From Methylobacterium sp. E-066 (GTDB lineage: Bacteria; Pseudomonadota; Alphaproteobacteria; Rhizobiales; Beijerinckiaceae): a DNA stretch of 36,179 bases. This document shows, in pieces, positions 25,055-32,386 of the stretch. The stretch is taken from the NCBI RefSeq assembly GCF_022829635.1, contig NZ_JAKSYO010000209.1, positions 1-36,179 of the forward strand, given 5' to 3'. The position numbers and the translations under genes were made by a program. The notes beneath the pieces are model-generated. The model was not told the DNA's origin, searched no databases, and was given only the letters and a program-made list of their open reading frames with translations. Every line of letters begins with the position of its first letter. The stretch's first letter is position 1.

Positions 25055-26034
25055 TACACCCGCTCCCGGCCGAGCCGATCGAGCACCTGCTTCAACTCAC
25101 GCTCGCGGCTCGCCTGGGCCTCGACCCAGTCGCGGATCATCTGCTGCTCCGCGCGCATGTGCTGGACGAGGCCCTGGATGCCCTCGGCGAGGTTGGTCAT
25201 GGCGAGCGTCGCGGCCCGGCCGCCACCGCCCTCGGAGGCGATGGCGGTGAGCCGCTCGATCGCCTCCTTGAGGTCCTGGGTGCCGGCTGCGGCCGGCCGG
25301 ATCGCGCCGGCTCCCGCGGGCTCGGCCACCGCCTGGCCGGAGAGGAGCCAATCCTGCAATTCGTTGTGGAAACGGGCATGGGCCTGGCCGGCCTGCAATT
25401 CGAGGAAGCCGGTGATCAGCGAGGAGGCCAGACCGAACAGCGAGGCCGAGAAGGCGAGCCCGATGCCGGAGAGCGGCACGGCCAGGCCGGATTTCAGCTC
25501 GTCGAACATCACCCCGGCATCGCCGCCGCCGCGCATGCCCTTGATCACGCCGCCGACCGCCGAGAGGGTGTCGATCAGGCCCCAGAACGTGCCGAGCAGG
25601 CCGAGCAGGATCAGGATGCCGGCGATGTAGCGCAGGATTTCGCGATCCTCGTCGAGGCGGGCCGCGATTGTGTCGAGGTAGCCGGAGGTCCCGGGCAGGA
25701 GCGCACCGGTCTTCCGGCCGGCGATCATCGGCACCATCGGCGCCAGCAAAGCCGGCGGTTGCTTGGCTTGGCCGCCGCTCGCCACCGCGTTGACGTAGCC
25801 GACCTCGCGGTAGAGGCGAAACACCTGCCCGAAGGCGATCAGCACCGCGATCAGCAGCACCCCGAGGATCAGCCCGTTGAGCCCCGGATTGGCCAGGAAG
25901 GCCGGCGTGATCTGCCTGAACAGGATGAAGGCCAAAAAGCCCACCAGGATCAGAAAGATCACCATCCGCCCGAGATAGATCCCGGGCCGTGCCAGCGGCT
26001 GTATTTTATTCTCGTTGTCGTCGCGGGCGGCCAT
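25054..26034 (-). CDS. MotA/TolQ/ExbB-like proton-channel protein
   Basis: This 326-residue inner-membrane protein has four predicted membrane segments (about 23-42, 53-72, 136-158 and 185-212). The GLLGTFWGLIDTL motif at the third helix and SGIGLAFSASLFGLASSLI at the fourth are the hallmark of MotA/TolQ/ExbB channels. A long cytoplasmic loop separates helices 2 and 3 and a helical, charged C-terminus follows (ERELKQVLDRLGRERV). It is translationally coupled to the OmpA/MotB-like gene. Together they should form an ion-driven complex spanning to peptidoglycan; the energised function (motility, envelope maintenance) is not known from sequence. Confidence 0.83.
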   Translation of the reverse strand: MAARDDNENKIQPLARPGIYLGRMVIFLILVGFLAFILFRQITPAFLANPGLNGLILGVLLIAVLIAFGQVFRLYREVGYVNAVASGGQAKQPPALLAPMVPMIAGRKTGALLPGTSGYLDTIAARLDEDREILRYIAGILILLGLLGTFWGLIDTLSAVGGVIKGMRGGGDAGVMFDELKSGLAVPLSGIGLAFSASLFGLASSLITGFLELQAGQAHARFHNELQDWLLSGQAVAEPAGAGAIRPAAAGTQDLKEAIERLTAIASEGGGGRAATLAMTNLAEGIQGLVQHMRAEQQMIRDWVEAQASRERELKQVLDRLGRERV

Positions 26035-26234
26035 CGGTCGCTCTAGCCTGGTCTCACCATGAAGCCGCCGGCAGGCGGGATCCGTCGCGGCCACTGTGGG
26101 GGCAGCCCCGCATGCGATCAAGTCTCGCCACGGACACGCTTGTGCGGCGTTCGCGCGGTTTGGACCGGATCACAGACGTGACGTGTCCCATCACGCGCGC
26201 TCCCGTGCAGCACAACTGGGCCATAGGGCGTAGC

Positions 26235-26247
26235 GCCTGTTTGACCG
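26235..26247. repeat. Isolated end of the GCCTGTTTGACCG element
   Basis: GCCTGTTTGACCG here matches 13 bases of the 16-base terminal repeat of the elements at 17.0 and 23.7 kb, but no internal palindrome or second end follows. It lies in the 293-base gap upstream of the MotA-like gene. It may be a remnant left by decay. Confidence 0.5.
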
Positions 26248-26327
26248 CTCGATACGGTTCCGGATCGAATCGCTCGTCCAGCGCCACCATTGCCGTGCAG
26301 CCCGTCAGCCAAAAACCGTAGGCCGGC

Positions 26328-27002
26328 CTAGCCGCCCATCCCCGCAACAACGTCTGCGATATGCGGCGGCGGTGGCGCCTCGACAGTGATCGCGTCGCGC
26401 TTCGGGTAGAGCGGGATCGTCAGCGTCCGCGCGTGCAGATGCAGGCTGCCGCCCCGCGGGCCGCTGCCGTAGATCGAATCGCCTAGGATCGGCCAGCCGG
26501 AGGCGGCGCAATGGACCCGGAGCTGGTGCGTGCGGCCGGTGATTGGCTTCAGCTCCAGCCAAGTGCGACCGCCGGCCCGGCCGAGGACGCGCCAATGGGT
26601 CAAGGCCGGGTCGCCTGCCGGGTCGGCCTTCATCCACCAGGAGCGCGGATCGTCGGAGCGGCGGGCGAGCGGCAGGTCGATCCGGCCGGATTCCGCGTCG
26701 GGGCCGCCCTCGACCACCGCCCAGTAGGTCTTGTCCACGGCGCTGCCGGAAAACAGCTTTCCCAGCCGGGCCAGCGCCTTGGCGTGGCGGCCGAGCGCGA
26801 GGCAGCCGGAGGTGTCGCGGTCGAGCCTGTGCGCGGCCTCGGGACGGCGCGGCAGGCCAAAGCGGAGGCCGTCGAGATGATCGGTCAGGGTCTCGCCGCC
26901 GCGCGGGCCCGGATGGACCGGCAGGCCCGGCGGCTTGTCGATGACGAGCAGCAGGGCATCGCGGTAGAGGAGGCGGGCACCTATGTCGAAGGTGAGTGAC
27001 AT
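26328..27002 (-). CDS. RluA-family pseudouridine synthase
   Basis: This enzyme converts uridine to pseudouridine in rRNA or tRNA. The 224 residues contain the catalytic motif AHRLDRDTSG (Asp near residue 61) and other family blocks: VIDKPPGLPVHPG near 20-32, ELKPITGRTHQLRVH near 150 and GDSIYG. There is no S4 domain, so it is of the short RluA type (RluA/TruC group) rather than RluC/D. The target position cannot be named. It is divergent from ftsY with starts 57 bases apart. Confidence 0.9.
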   Translation of the reverse strand: MSLTFDIGARLLYRDALLLVIDKPPGLPVHPGPRGGETLTDHLDGLRFGLPRRPEAAHRLDRDTSGCLALGRHAKALARLGKLFSGSAVDKTYWAVVEGGPDAESGRIDLPLARRSDDPRSWWMKADPAGDPALTHWRVLGRAGGRTWLELKPITGRTHQLRVHCAASGWPILGDSIYGSGPRGGSLHLHARTLTIPLYPKRDAITVEAPPPPHIADVVAGMGG

Positions 27003-27059
27003 CCGGCCGGGCTAGTGGCTCAAGGCCGGGTGGGCAAGGTGGGGCGAGGACGCGATTTC

Positions 27060-28427
27060 ATGGCGAGCGAGGACAAGCCCGGCTGGTTCGGGCGCCTGTT
27101 CGGGCGCAAGGGCCAGGGCACGGGCGACGGTACGGCCGAGGAGACGACCGAGGAGACGACCGAGACGGGGCTGCCCGCCGAGGCGCCGGCCTCGCCCTCC
27201 GAGGGCCAGCCCGACTACGCCACCGGGGCCGAGGACGTCGCCCATATCCCGCTGCCGCCCGACGAAACCGAGCCCCCCGTCGCCGACGTGGTCGAGGGTG
27301 CGGATCTGTTGCCGATCGCAGGCGAGCCCGAGCGGCCCCCCGCCGGCACGGCCGGGGACGACCCGGCCCACGGCGCCGACCCGGTCGATACCGGGGACGC
27401 GAACCGGGAGCCCGTGATCGAGCCGATGCCCGACATCCAGCCGGTGGATTCCGCCGCCGCGCTCGCCCACGATGCCGGCGCCGGGCCGGACCGGGAGCCC
27501 GAGGCCAAGGGCTGGTGGACCCGGCTCACCTCCGGGATGAAGCGGACCTCGTCGGCCCTGTCCGACCGGGTGACCGGCCTGTTCACCAAACGCAAGCTCG
27601 ACGCCAATACCCTGGAGGATCTGGAGGACGCCCTGATCCAGGCCGATTTCGGCCTGGAGACCGCGACGCGGATCTCGGATGCCGTCGGCAAGGGCCGCTA
27701 CGAGAAGGGCATCTCCCCCGACGAGGTCCGGGCGATCCTGGCGACGGAAGTCGAGCGGGCGCTGGAGCCCGTGGCGGTGCCGCTGTCCATCGACAGTACG
27801 AAGAAGCCGTTCGTGATCCTCACCGTCGGCGTCAACGGCGCCGGAAAGACGACGACGCTGGGCAAGCTCGCCTCGAAGCTGCGCGCCGAGGGCCGGACCG
27901 TGATGCTGGCGGCCGGCGACACGTTCCGGGCGGCGGCGGTGGAGCAGCTCAAGGTCTGGGGTGCGCGCACCGGCACCCCGGTGGTGAGCGGCGGCGAGGG
28001 GGCGGACGCGGCCGGACTCGCCTTCGACGCGCTCAAGCAGGCGGCGGCTGCGGGAACCGACGTGCTGCTGATCGACACCGCCGGCCGGCTCCAGAACAAG
28101 GCCGGGCTGATGGCCGAGCTGGAGAAGATCGTGCGCGTGCTGCGCAAGCAGGACCCGGACGCGCCGCACGCGACGCTCCTCGTCCTCGACGCCACCGTCG
28201 GCCAGAACGCGATCTCGCAGGTGGAGCTGTTCTCCCAGGCGGCGCCGGTCTCGGGCCTCGTGATGACCAAGCTCGACGGCACGGCGCGCGGCGGCATCCT
28301 GGTGGCGCTCGCGGCCAAGTTCGGCCTGCCGGTGCACTTCATCGGCGTCGGCGAGGGCGTGGAGGATCTGGAGCCGTTCGCGGCCCGGGATTTCGCCCGG
28401 GCGATCGCCGGGCTGGAGAAGGATTAG
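27060..28427 (+). CDS. ftsY: Signal recognition particle receptor FtsY
   Basis: FtsY is the SRP-receptor GTPase that delivers ribosome-nascent chain complexes to the membrane translocon. The 455 residues have an acidic, Pro/Glu-rich A domain (about 20-145) that would contact lipid and translocon, then the NG domain. G-domain motifs: GVNGAGKTTTLGKLASKL (G1, from about 257), DTFRAAAVEQLKVW, DTAGRLQNK (G3, about 338) and TKLDGTARGG (G4, about 402). The ATG at 27060 is preceded by GAGGA at ten bases; a possible earlier start at 27015 lacks support. It is upstream of yciB and the ccm genes as in many alphaproteobacteria. Confidence 0.95.
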   Translation: MASEDKPGWFGRLFGRKGQGTGDGTAEETTEETTETGLPAEAPASPSEGQPDYATGAEDVAHIPLPPDETEPPVADVVEGADLLPIAGEPERPPAGTAGDDPAHGADPVDTGDANREPVIEPMPDIQPVDSAAALAHDAGAGPDREPEAKGWWTRLTSGMKRTSSALSDRVTGLFTKRKLDANTLEDLEDALIQADFGLETATRISDAVGKGRYEKGISPDEVRAILATEVERALEPVAVPLSIDSTKKPFVILTVGVNGAGKTTTLGKLASKLRAEGRTVMLAAGDTFRAAAVEQLKVWGARTGTPVVSGGEGADAAGLAFDALKQAAAAGTDVLLIDTAGRLQNKAGLMAELEKIVRVLRKQDPDAPHATLLVLDATVGQNAISQVELFSQAAPVSGLVMTKLDGTARGGILVALAAKFGLPVHFIGVGEGVEDLEPFAARDFARAIAGLEKD

Positions 28428-28537
28428 TGCACCGTCCAAGACCGCGGCGACCGGCAGCCCTTTCAAGGTGTTTGACCCGGACTGTCCTGCTTGGAGAAGA
28501 CCCCGAGGCTTCGCAGAAGCCGCGCTATCAACCACTT

Positions 28538-28650
28538 CGTCATTCCGGGGCGCCGCAGGCGAGCCCGGAATCCAGAGCCGTCAACCGCGCTAGGCCTGCT
28601 CCACCGGCGCTTCTGGATTCCGGGCTCCGCTTCGCGGCCCCGGAATGACG
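28538..28650. repeat. Long intergenic palindrome (CGTCATTCCGGGG family)
   Basis: The arms begin CGTCATTCCGGGG and end CCCCGGAATGACG, with further internal complementarity (GAGCCCGGAATCCAGA / TCTGGATTCCGGGCTC). Palindromes of this sequence type are dispersed in Hyphomicrobiales genomes. It lies between ftsY and the VapB-like gene, convergent to both. Confidence 0.85.
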
Positions 28651-28684
28651 GGGTAAATGCTGGGACCTTCGATGACGATGGTCC

Positions 28685-28927
28685 TTATACCGGCAAGCCG
28701 TTCTCATCGTAGGCCGGGATCTCGTCGATCGAGCCCGCGCTGAGACGACGGCGCATCGCCTCGTCGGCCGCGAGGCCCTCAGCGATGCGGCGCTCCGCCT
28801 CGTCCTCCACCCGCTCCCGCTCCCGCCGGAGCAGCTCCAGCAACAGGTCCGGCGCGGCGCGGTGGGTCGTTGCCGTGAGGTCGGCCAGCAGCGCCTCGAC
28901 CTCGGCGTTGTCGATCGTGATGGACAT
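28685..28927 (-). CDS. VapB-like (Rv0623-type) antitoxin without a toxin partner
   Basis: This is an 80-residue protein starting MSITIDNAEVEALLADLTA, the opening of the Rv0623/VapB family of ribbon-helix-helix-like antitoxins (MSxxIDNPEVExLxRxLA). It continues with charged helices (LLRRERERVEDEAERRIAEG) and an acidic tail (SIDEIPAYDENGLPV), which in antitoxins occupies the toxin. A VapC (PIN-domain) gene normally follows by a few bases; here the downstream side is the palindrome at 28538-28650 and then convergent ftsY, so no toxin is encoded. It may be a stabilising orphan or a remnant. Start 28927 begins the family motif. Confidence 0.6.
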   Translation of the reverse strand: MSITIDNAEVEALLADLTATTHRAAPDLLLELLRRERERVEDEAERRIAEGLAADEAMRRRLSAGSIDEIPAYDENGLPV

Positions 28928-29014
28928 CGTAAGCCCCGCGTTCCACACAGCCCCGAAACCGCCAGCCCGGCCTCCAGCCTAGCGCGAGAGCCGCATCCGA
29001 GCCAACTGAGGCGC

Positions 29015-29629
29015 ATGCAGATCGAATCCGTTCCTCCCCGCCGCCACCTGCCGCCCCTCATGAAGCTGGCGCTGGAACTCGGGCCGCTCGTCATCTTCTT
29101 CCTGGGCAACGCCTATTCGGAAAAACTCGGCGTCGCGCCCGATCAAAAACTGTTCGTAGCGACCGGCGTGTTCATCGCGGCGACCGTTGTGGCGCTGGCG
29201 GTTCACTTCGCCCTGGTGCGGCGGCTGCCGATCATGCCGCTCGTCTCCGGCGTGGTGGTGGTGGTGTTCGGCGGGCTGACGCTGGCGCTTCAGGACAAGA
29301 CCTTCATCATGGTCAAGCCGACCATCGTGAACGCGCTGTTCGGCACCGTGCTGCTCGGCGGCCTCGCGTTCGGGCGCTCGCTGCTGTCGGTGGTGCTCGA
29401 TTCGATGTTCAGCCTCACCGAGGAGGGCTGGCGCAAGCTCACATTCCGCTGGGGTCTGTTTTTCTTCGTTCTGGCGGCGCTGAACGAGGTGGTGTGGCGG
29501 ACCCAGACCGAAGACTTTTGGGTCAACTTCAAGGTGTTCGGCATCATGCCGCTCACCGTGGTGTTCGCCCTGGCGCAGACGCCGCTGCTCACCCGCTACG
29601 AGCGCAAGGAGCCGCAGCCGGGCGAATAA
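29015..29629 (+). CDS. yciB: YciB/IspZ-family inner-membrane septation protein
   Basis: This integral membrane protein of 204 residues matches the YciB/IspZ family, linked to cell division and envelope integrity. Family blocks are clear: LALELGPLVIFFLGN near 19, DKTFIMVKPTIVNALFG near 95, GLAFGRSLLSVVLDSMF near 117, GWRKLTFRWGLFFF near 138, and LNEVVWR near 156, across about five or six membrane helices. GAGG lies just before the ATG at 29015. It is followed by a palindrome and the convergent ccm genes. Confidence 0.93.
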   Translation: MQIESVPPRRHLPPLMKLALELGPLVIFFLGNAYSEKLGVAPDQKLFVATGVFIAATVVALAVHFALVRRLPIMPLVSGVVVVVFGGLTLALQDKTFIMVKPTIVNALFGTVLLGGLAFGRSLLSVVLDSMFSLTEEGWRKLTFRWGLFFFVLAALNEVVWRTQTEDFWVNFKVFGIMPLTVVFALAQTPLLTRYERKEPQPGE

Positions 29630-29641
29630 GGCTCTTGATCG

Positions 29642-29689
29642 AGCATCATCTTATTCCGAAAGCCGGCGGCCACCTTTCGGGATGATGCT
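29642..29689. repeat. AGCATCATC...GATGATGCT palindrome, likely bidirectional terminator
   Basis: Arms AGCATCATC (29642-29650) and GATGATGCT (29681-29689) enclose an inner stem CCGAAAG/CTTTCGG. Closely similar palindromes are widespread between genes in Hyphomicrobiales. It fills the 60-base gap between convergent yciB and ccmG, so it may end both transcripts. Confidence 0.75.
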
Positions 29690-30298
29690 TTAGCGCGCGT
29701 CCGCGACCTTCCCGGCCGCCCGGATCCGCGTGAGCACGCTGGCGTAATTGTCCGGCGTGAGGATGCCGACGAGCTTGTCGCGGATCACCCCGTCCGGCCC
29801 GACCACGAAGGTCTCGGGCACGCCGTAGACGCCGAAATCGATCGCCGCGCGCCCGTCGGCATCGGCCCCGACGGCGGTGAACGGCACCCCGTGCCGGGCC
29901 AGGAAGCGCTGGCCGGCGGCCGGGTTCGGCTCCTTGTAGTCGATGCCGACCAGCCGGATGCCGGGCTCCCGAGCGAGCCGCATCAGCATCGGGTGCTCGA
30001 CCTGGCAGGGGGCACACCACGAGGCGAACACGTTGATCACCGTGATCTGGCCCTTCAGGTCGGCGCTGGACAGGCCCGGCACCGGAGCGTCCCCGACCGT
30101 GAGCCCGGGCACCGCCGGCAGGCTGAAGCTCGGCACCGGCTTGCCGATCATGGCCGAGGGCAGCGCCGCCGGGTCGGCGCCCGAGCGCAGGCGCAGGAAC
30201 AGCACCGCAGCCAGCGCGGCAAACGCCAGCACCGGCACCACCAGCAGCAACGAGCGGCGGACGGGGGGCGGCCGGTCGGTGATGTCGTCGCCGGTCAC
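29690..30298 (-). CDS. ccmG: CcmG/DsbE periplasmic thiol-disulfide oxidoreductase (GTG start)
   Basis: This membrane-anchored thioredoxin-like protein keeps apocytochrome c cysteines reduced for heme attachment. The 202 residues have one N-terminal membrane helix (about 15-37), then a thioredoxin domain with the WCAPC active site in VFASWCAPCQVEHPML, and the conserved cis-Pro region YGVPETFVVGPDG. Its GTG start overlaps the ccmD stop by four bases (GTGA), and GGAGGAG lies upstream. It is the last gene of the ccmC-ccmD-ccmG set. Confidence 0.93.
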   Translation of the reverse strand: MTGDDITDRPPPVRRSLLLVVPVLAFAALAAVLFLRLRSGADPAALPSAMIGKPVPSFSLPAVPGLTVGDAPVPGLSSADLKGQITVINVFASWCAPCQVEHPMLMRLAREPGIRLVGIDYKEPNPAAGQRFLARHGVPFTAVGADADGRAAIDFGVYGVPETFVVGPDGVIRDKLVGILTPDNYASVLTRIRAAGKVADAR

Positions 30299-30438
30299 CG
30301 CCGCTCCTCCCCGAAGCCTTTGAGGGCGCGCCGCTGCGCCCGCCGGTCGCGGATCGCGTTGCCGATCAGGCCGGCCATGACCAGGGCCGTGAAGCCGTAG
30401 GCGGCGACGATGAAGCCGCCGTGAGAGCCGAGATCCAT
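30295..30438 (-). CDS. ccmD: Heme exporter protein CcmD (47 aa)
   Basis: CcmD is a single-pass membrane protein of the cytochrome c maturation system that helps release holo-CcmE from CcmC. The 47-codon gene encodes MDLGSHGGFIVAAYG, the family's N-terminal motif of aromatic and Gly residues before one membrane helix, then a basic cytoplasmic tail (IRDRRAQRRALKGFGEERR). The start has AGGA eight bases before it, overlapping the ccmC stop, with ten bases between ccmC and ccmD. The end overlaps the GTG of ccmG. It is short enough to be missed by automated calling. Confidence 0.9.
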   Translation of the reverse strand: MDLGSHGGFIVAAYGFTALVMAGLIGNAIRDRRAQRRALKGFGEERR

Positions 30439-30448
30439 CGATACGATC

Positions 30449-31246
30449 CTAGACCGGCTGCCCGACCGGCATCCCGGCGGGCTTCGGCGTGAGGCGCGGC
30501 TGGGTGCGGTCCAGGCGCTCGGCCTCGCGGATCGTCAGCGTCCGCACCCGGCGGCGCATGATCTCGGTGCGCATCGCGTAGAGGTGGAGCGTGGTCCCGC
30601 CGAGCGTGGCCGCGCCGATCATGATCAGCAGTGGGTAGAGCATCGACGGGTCGATGCTGGATCCACCCATGCGCAGGATCGAGGCCGGCTGGTGCAGGGT
30701 CGACCACCAGTTCACCGAGAACTTGATGATCGGCAGGTTCACCGCGCCGACGAGGGTCAGGATCGCCACGGCCCGGGCGGCGCGGTTCGGCTCCTCGAGG
30801 GTGCGCCACAGGGCGATGATGCCGCAATAGATCAGCAGCAGGATCAGCATCGAGGTCAGGCGCGCGTCCCAGACCCAGTAGGTCCCCCACATCGGCTTGC
30901 CCCAGAGCGAGCCCGTGACGAGGCAGATCAGCGTGAACGCCGCCCCGATCGGCGCCGCGGCGCGCTGGGCGACGTCGGCCAGGGGATGGCGCCAGACCAG
31001 GGTGCCGATCGCCGACAGGCTCATGGCGCCGTAGAAGAACACCCCGAGCCACGCCGCCGGGACATGGATGTACATGATCCGCACGGTCTCGCCCTGCTGG
31101 TAGTCGGGCGGCACGGCGAAGAAGGTCAGGTACAGCCCCAGGCCGACGAGTCCCACCGACAGGACGGCGAGCCACGGCACCACGGCGCCGGACCAGCGCA
31201 TGAAGTGACTGGGATTCGATAGGCGGGTCCAGAGGGAAGGCGTCAT
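30449..31246 (-). CDS. ccmC: Heme exporter/heme-handling protein CcmC
   Basis: CcmC is an integral membrane protein that loads heme onto the chaperone CcmE. The 265 residues show six membrane helices and the tryptophan-rich WWD-type motif GTYWVWDARLTSMLIL near 120-137, with conserved histidines in IMYIHVPAAWLG near 58 and NWWSTLHQPASI near 177. It is the first gene of a coupled ccmC-ccmD-ccmG set. The ccmA and ccmB genes that often stand directly upstream in relatives are absent here. Confidence 0.95.
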   Translation of the reverse strand: MTPSLWTRLSNPSHFMRWSGAVVPWLAVLSVGLVGLGLYLTFFAVPPDYQQGETVRIMYIHVPAAWLGVFFYGAMSLSAIGTLVWRHPLADVAQRAAAPIGAAFTLICLVTGSLWGKPMWGTYWVWDARLTSMLILLLIYCGIIALWRTLEEPNRAARAVAILTLVGAVNLPIIKFSVNWWSTLHQPASILRMGGSSIDPSMLYPLLIMIGAATLGGTTLHLYAMRTEIMRRRVRTLTIREAERLDRTQPRLTPKPAGMPVGQPV

Positions 31247-31301
31247 CGCGGCTCGGTCTCGGACAGCGTCCCGGCGGTCCGGTTTCGGTGTCGCGGCATC
31301 G

Positions 31302-31335
31302 CGTCCGAAAATCCGGCCTCCACCGTTTCCGGACG
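31302..31335. repeat. Degenerate CGTCCG...CGGACG palindrome
   Basis: CGTCCGAAAATCC (31302-31314) and GTTTCCGGACG (31325-31335) form an imperfect stem of a type widespread in Hyphomicrobiales. It lies between ccmC and the end of the AraC-family gene, both on the minus strand, and could separate their transcripts. Confidence 0.5.
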
Positions 31336-31339
31336 AGCT

Positions 31340-32269
31340 TTAGCGCAGGGTGCGGTGCAGCAACAATGCGTCCCTTCCCCGCCGATACTGCATCGGCGTG
31401 CACAGCATCCGCCTGCGAAAGGCGGTGCGGAACGCGGTCTCGGATTCGTAGCCGACCGAATAGGCGATCTCGGCGACGCTCGTGTCGGAGCGCCGCAGCC
31501 GGTCGGCCGCACGCTGCATCCGCCAGCCGGTGAGATAAGCGAGGGGCGTCTGCCCGACCACCGCGCTGAACCGTTCCGCAAACGTCGTGCGCGACATGCC
31601 GGCGCATGCGGCGAGTTCCGCCAGCGTCCAGCGCCGCGCCGGTTCGGCGTGCAGAGCCGTGAGCGCCCGGGCCAGCCTTGGATCGGCGAGCGCCCCGAGC
31701 CAGCCGGTCGGCCGCTCCGAGGCGAGCCAGAGCCGCAGCACCTGGAGCAGCATGATCTGCGCGAGATGGTCGGCCATCAGCGCGCCGCCCGGCGCGCCCT
31801 GGCGCAGCTCCGCGGCCAGCTGGTCCAGCGCCCAGCGCAGGATCGCGGCCTGGTTCGAGGCATCCCGGATCGGCACGATCGCCGGCAGCGCATCGAACAG
31901 CAGCCCGGCCGCATCGCCCGCGAAGAAGAACCGTCCGCCGACCAGGAAAAAATCGCCGCCGCCGTTGCAGGTCGCGACAGTGTCCACCGCTTGCTCGTAG
32001 ATCGTGGCGGACTCGATCGCCGGAAGCGCCAGATCGGTGGCGAGGCGGAACGGCCGGCCCCGGGTCAGCAGGAAGCAGTCGCCGGCCGCGATCCGGACCG
32101 GCTCGGCCTCGCCCTCGACCGCCACCCAGCAGGCGCCCCGCACCACCGCGTTGAACTTGATCCCGTCATGGGCGGGGAAGCGGATCGCCCAATCGCCCCC
32201 GGCATCGAGGCCGGCGCTGAAGGCGCTGCGGGGCCTCAGCAGCGACAGCACGTCGGAGAGCGGATCCAT
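31340..32269 (-). CDS. AraC-family transcriptional regulator (cupin type)
   Basis: This is a predicted DNA-binding regulator of 309 residues. The N-terminal 180 residues look like the cupin-like ligand domain of the AraC 'cupin_6' group (FNAVVRGACWVAVEGEAEPV, RIAAGDCFLLTRGRPFRL). The C-terminal 100 residues hold the double helix-turn-helix with WTLAELAACAGMSRTTFAERF and VAEIAYSVGYESETAFRTAF. It is divergent from the short-chain dehydrogenase gene with 117 bases between starts, the usual layout of a regulator and its target. The start at 32269 is preferred; an upstream ATG at 32314 adds an Arg-rich segment. Confidence 0.9.
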   Translation of the reverse strand: MDPLSDVLSLLRPRSAFSAGLDAGGDWAIRFPAHDGIKFNAVVRGACWVAVEGEAEPVRIAAGDCFLLTRGRPFRLATDLALPAIESATIYEQAVDTVATCNGGGDFFLVGGRFFFAGDAAGLLFDALPAIVPIRDASNQAAILRWALDQLAAELRQGAPGGALMADHLAQIMLLQVLRLWLASERPTGWLGALADPRLARALTALHAEPARRWTLAELAACAGMSRTTFAERFSAVVGQTPLAYLTGWRMQRAADRLRRSDTSVAEIAYSVGYESETAFRTAFRRRMLCTPMQYRRGRDALLLHRTLR

Positions 32270-32386
32270 AACACGAACCGGACGCCCGCGCAGGATTCGC
32301 GGACGGCGCAGCATGGAGCGTCCGCCGTCTTCCGTCGATCATCGCGGCGATCCGGCGGCCCCTCTGCGCCGCCGCGGAGCAGGATC

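Noticed and set aside
27012..28535. 507-codon minus-strand frame opposite ftsY
   Set aside because: ftsY is unambiguous; the antisense translation is low-complexity.
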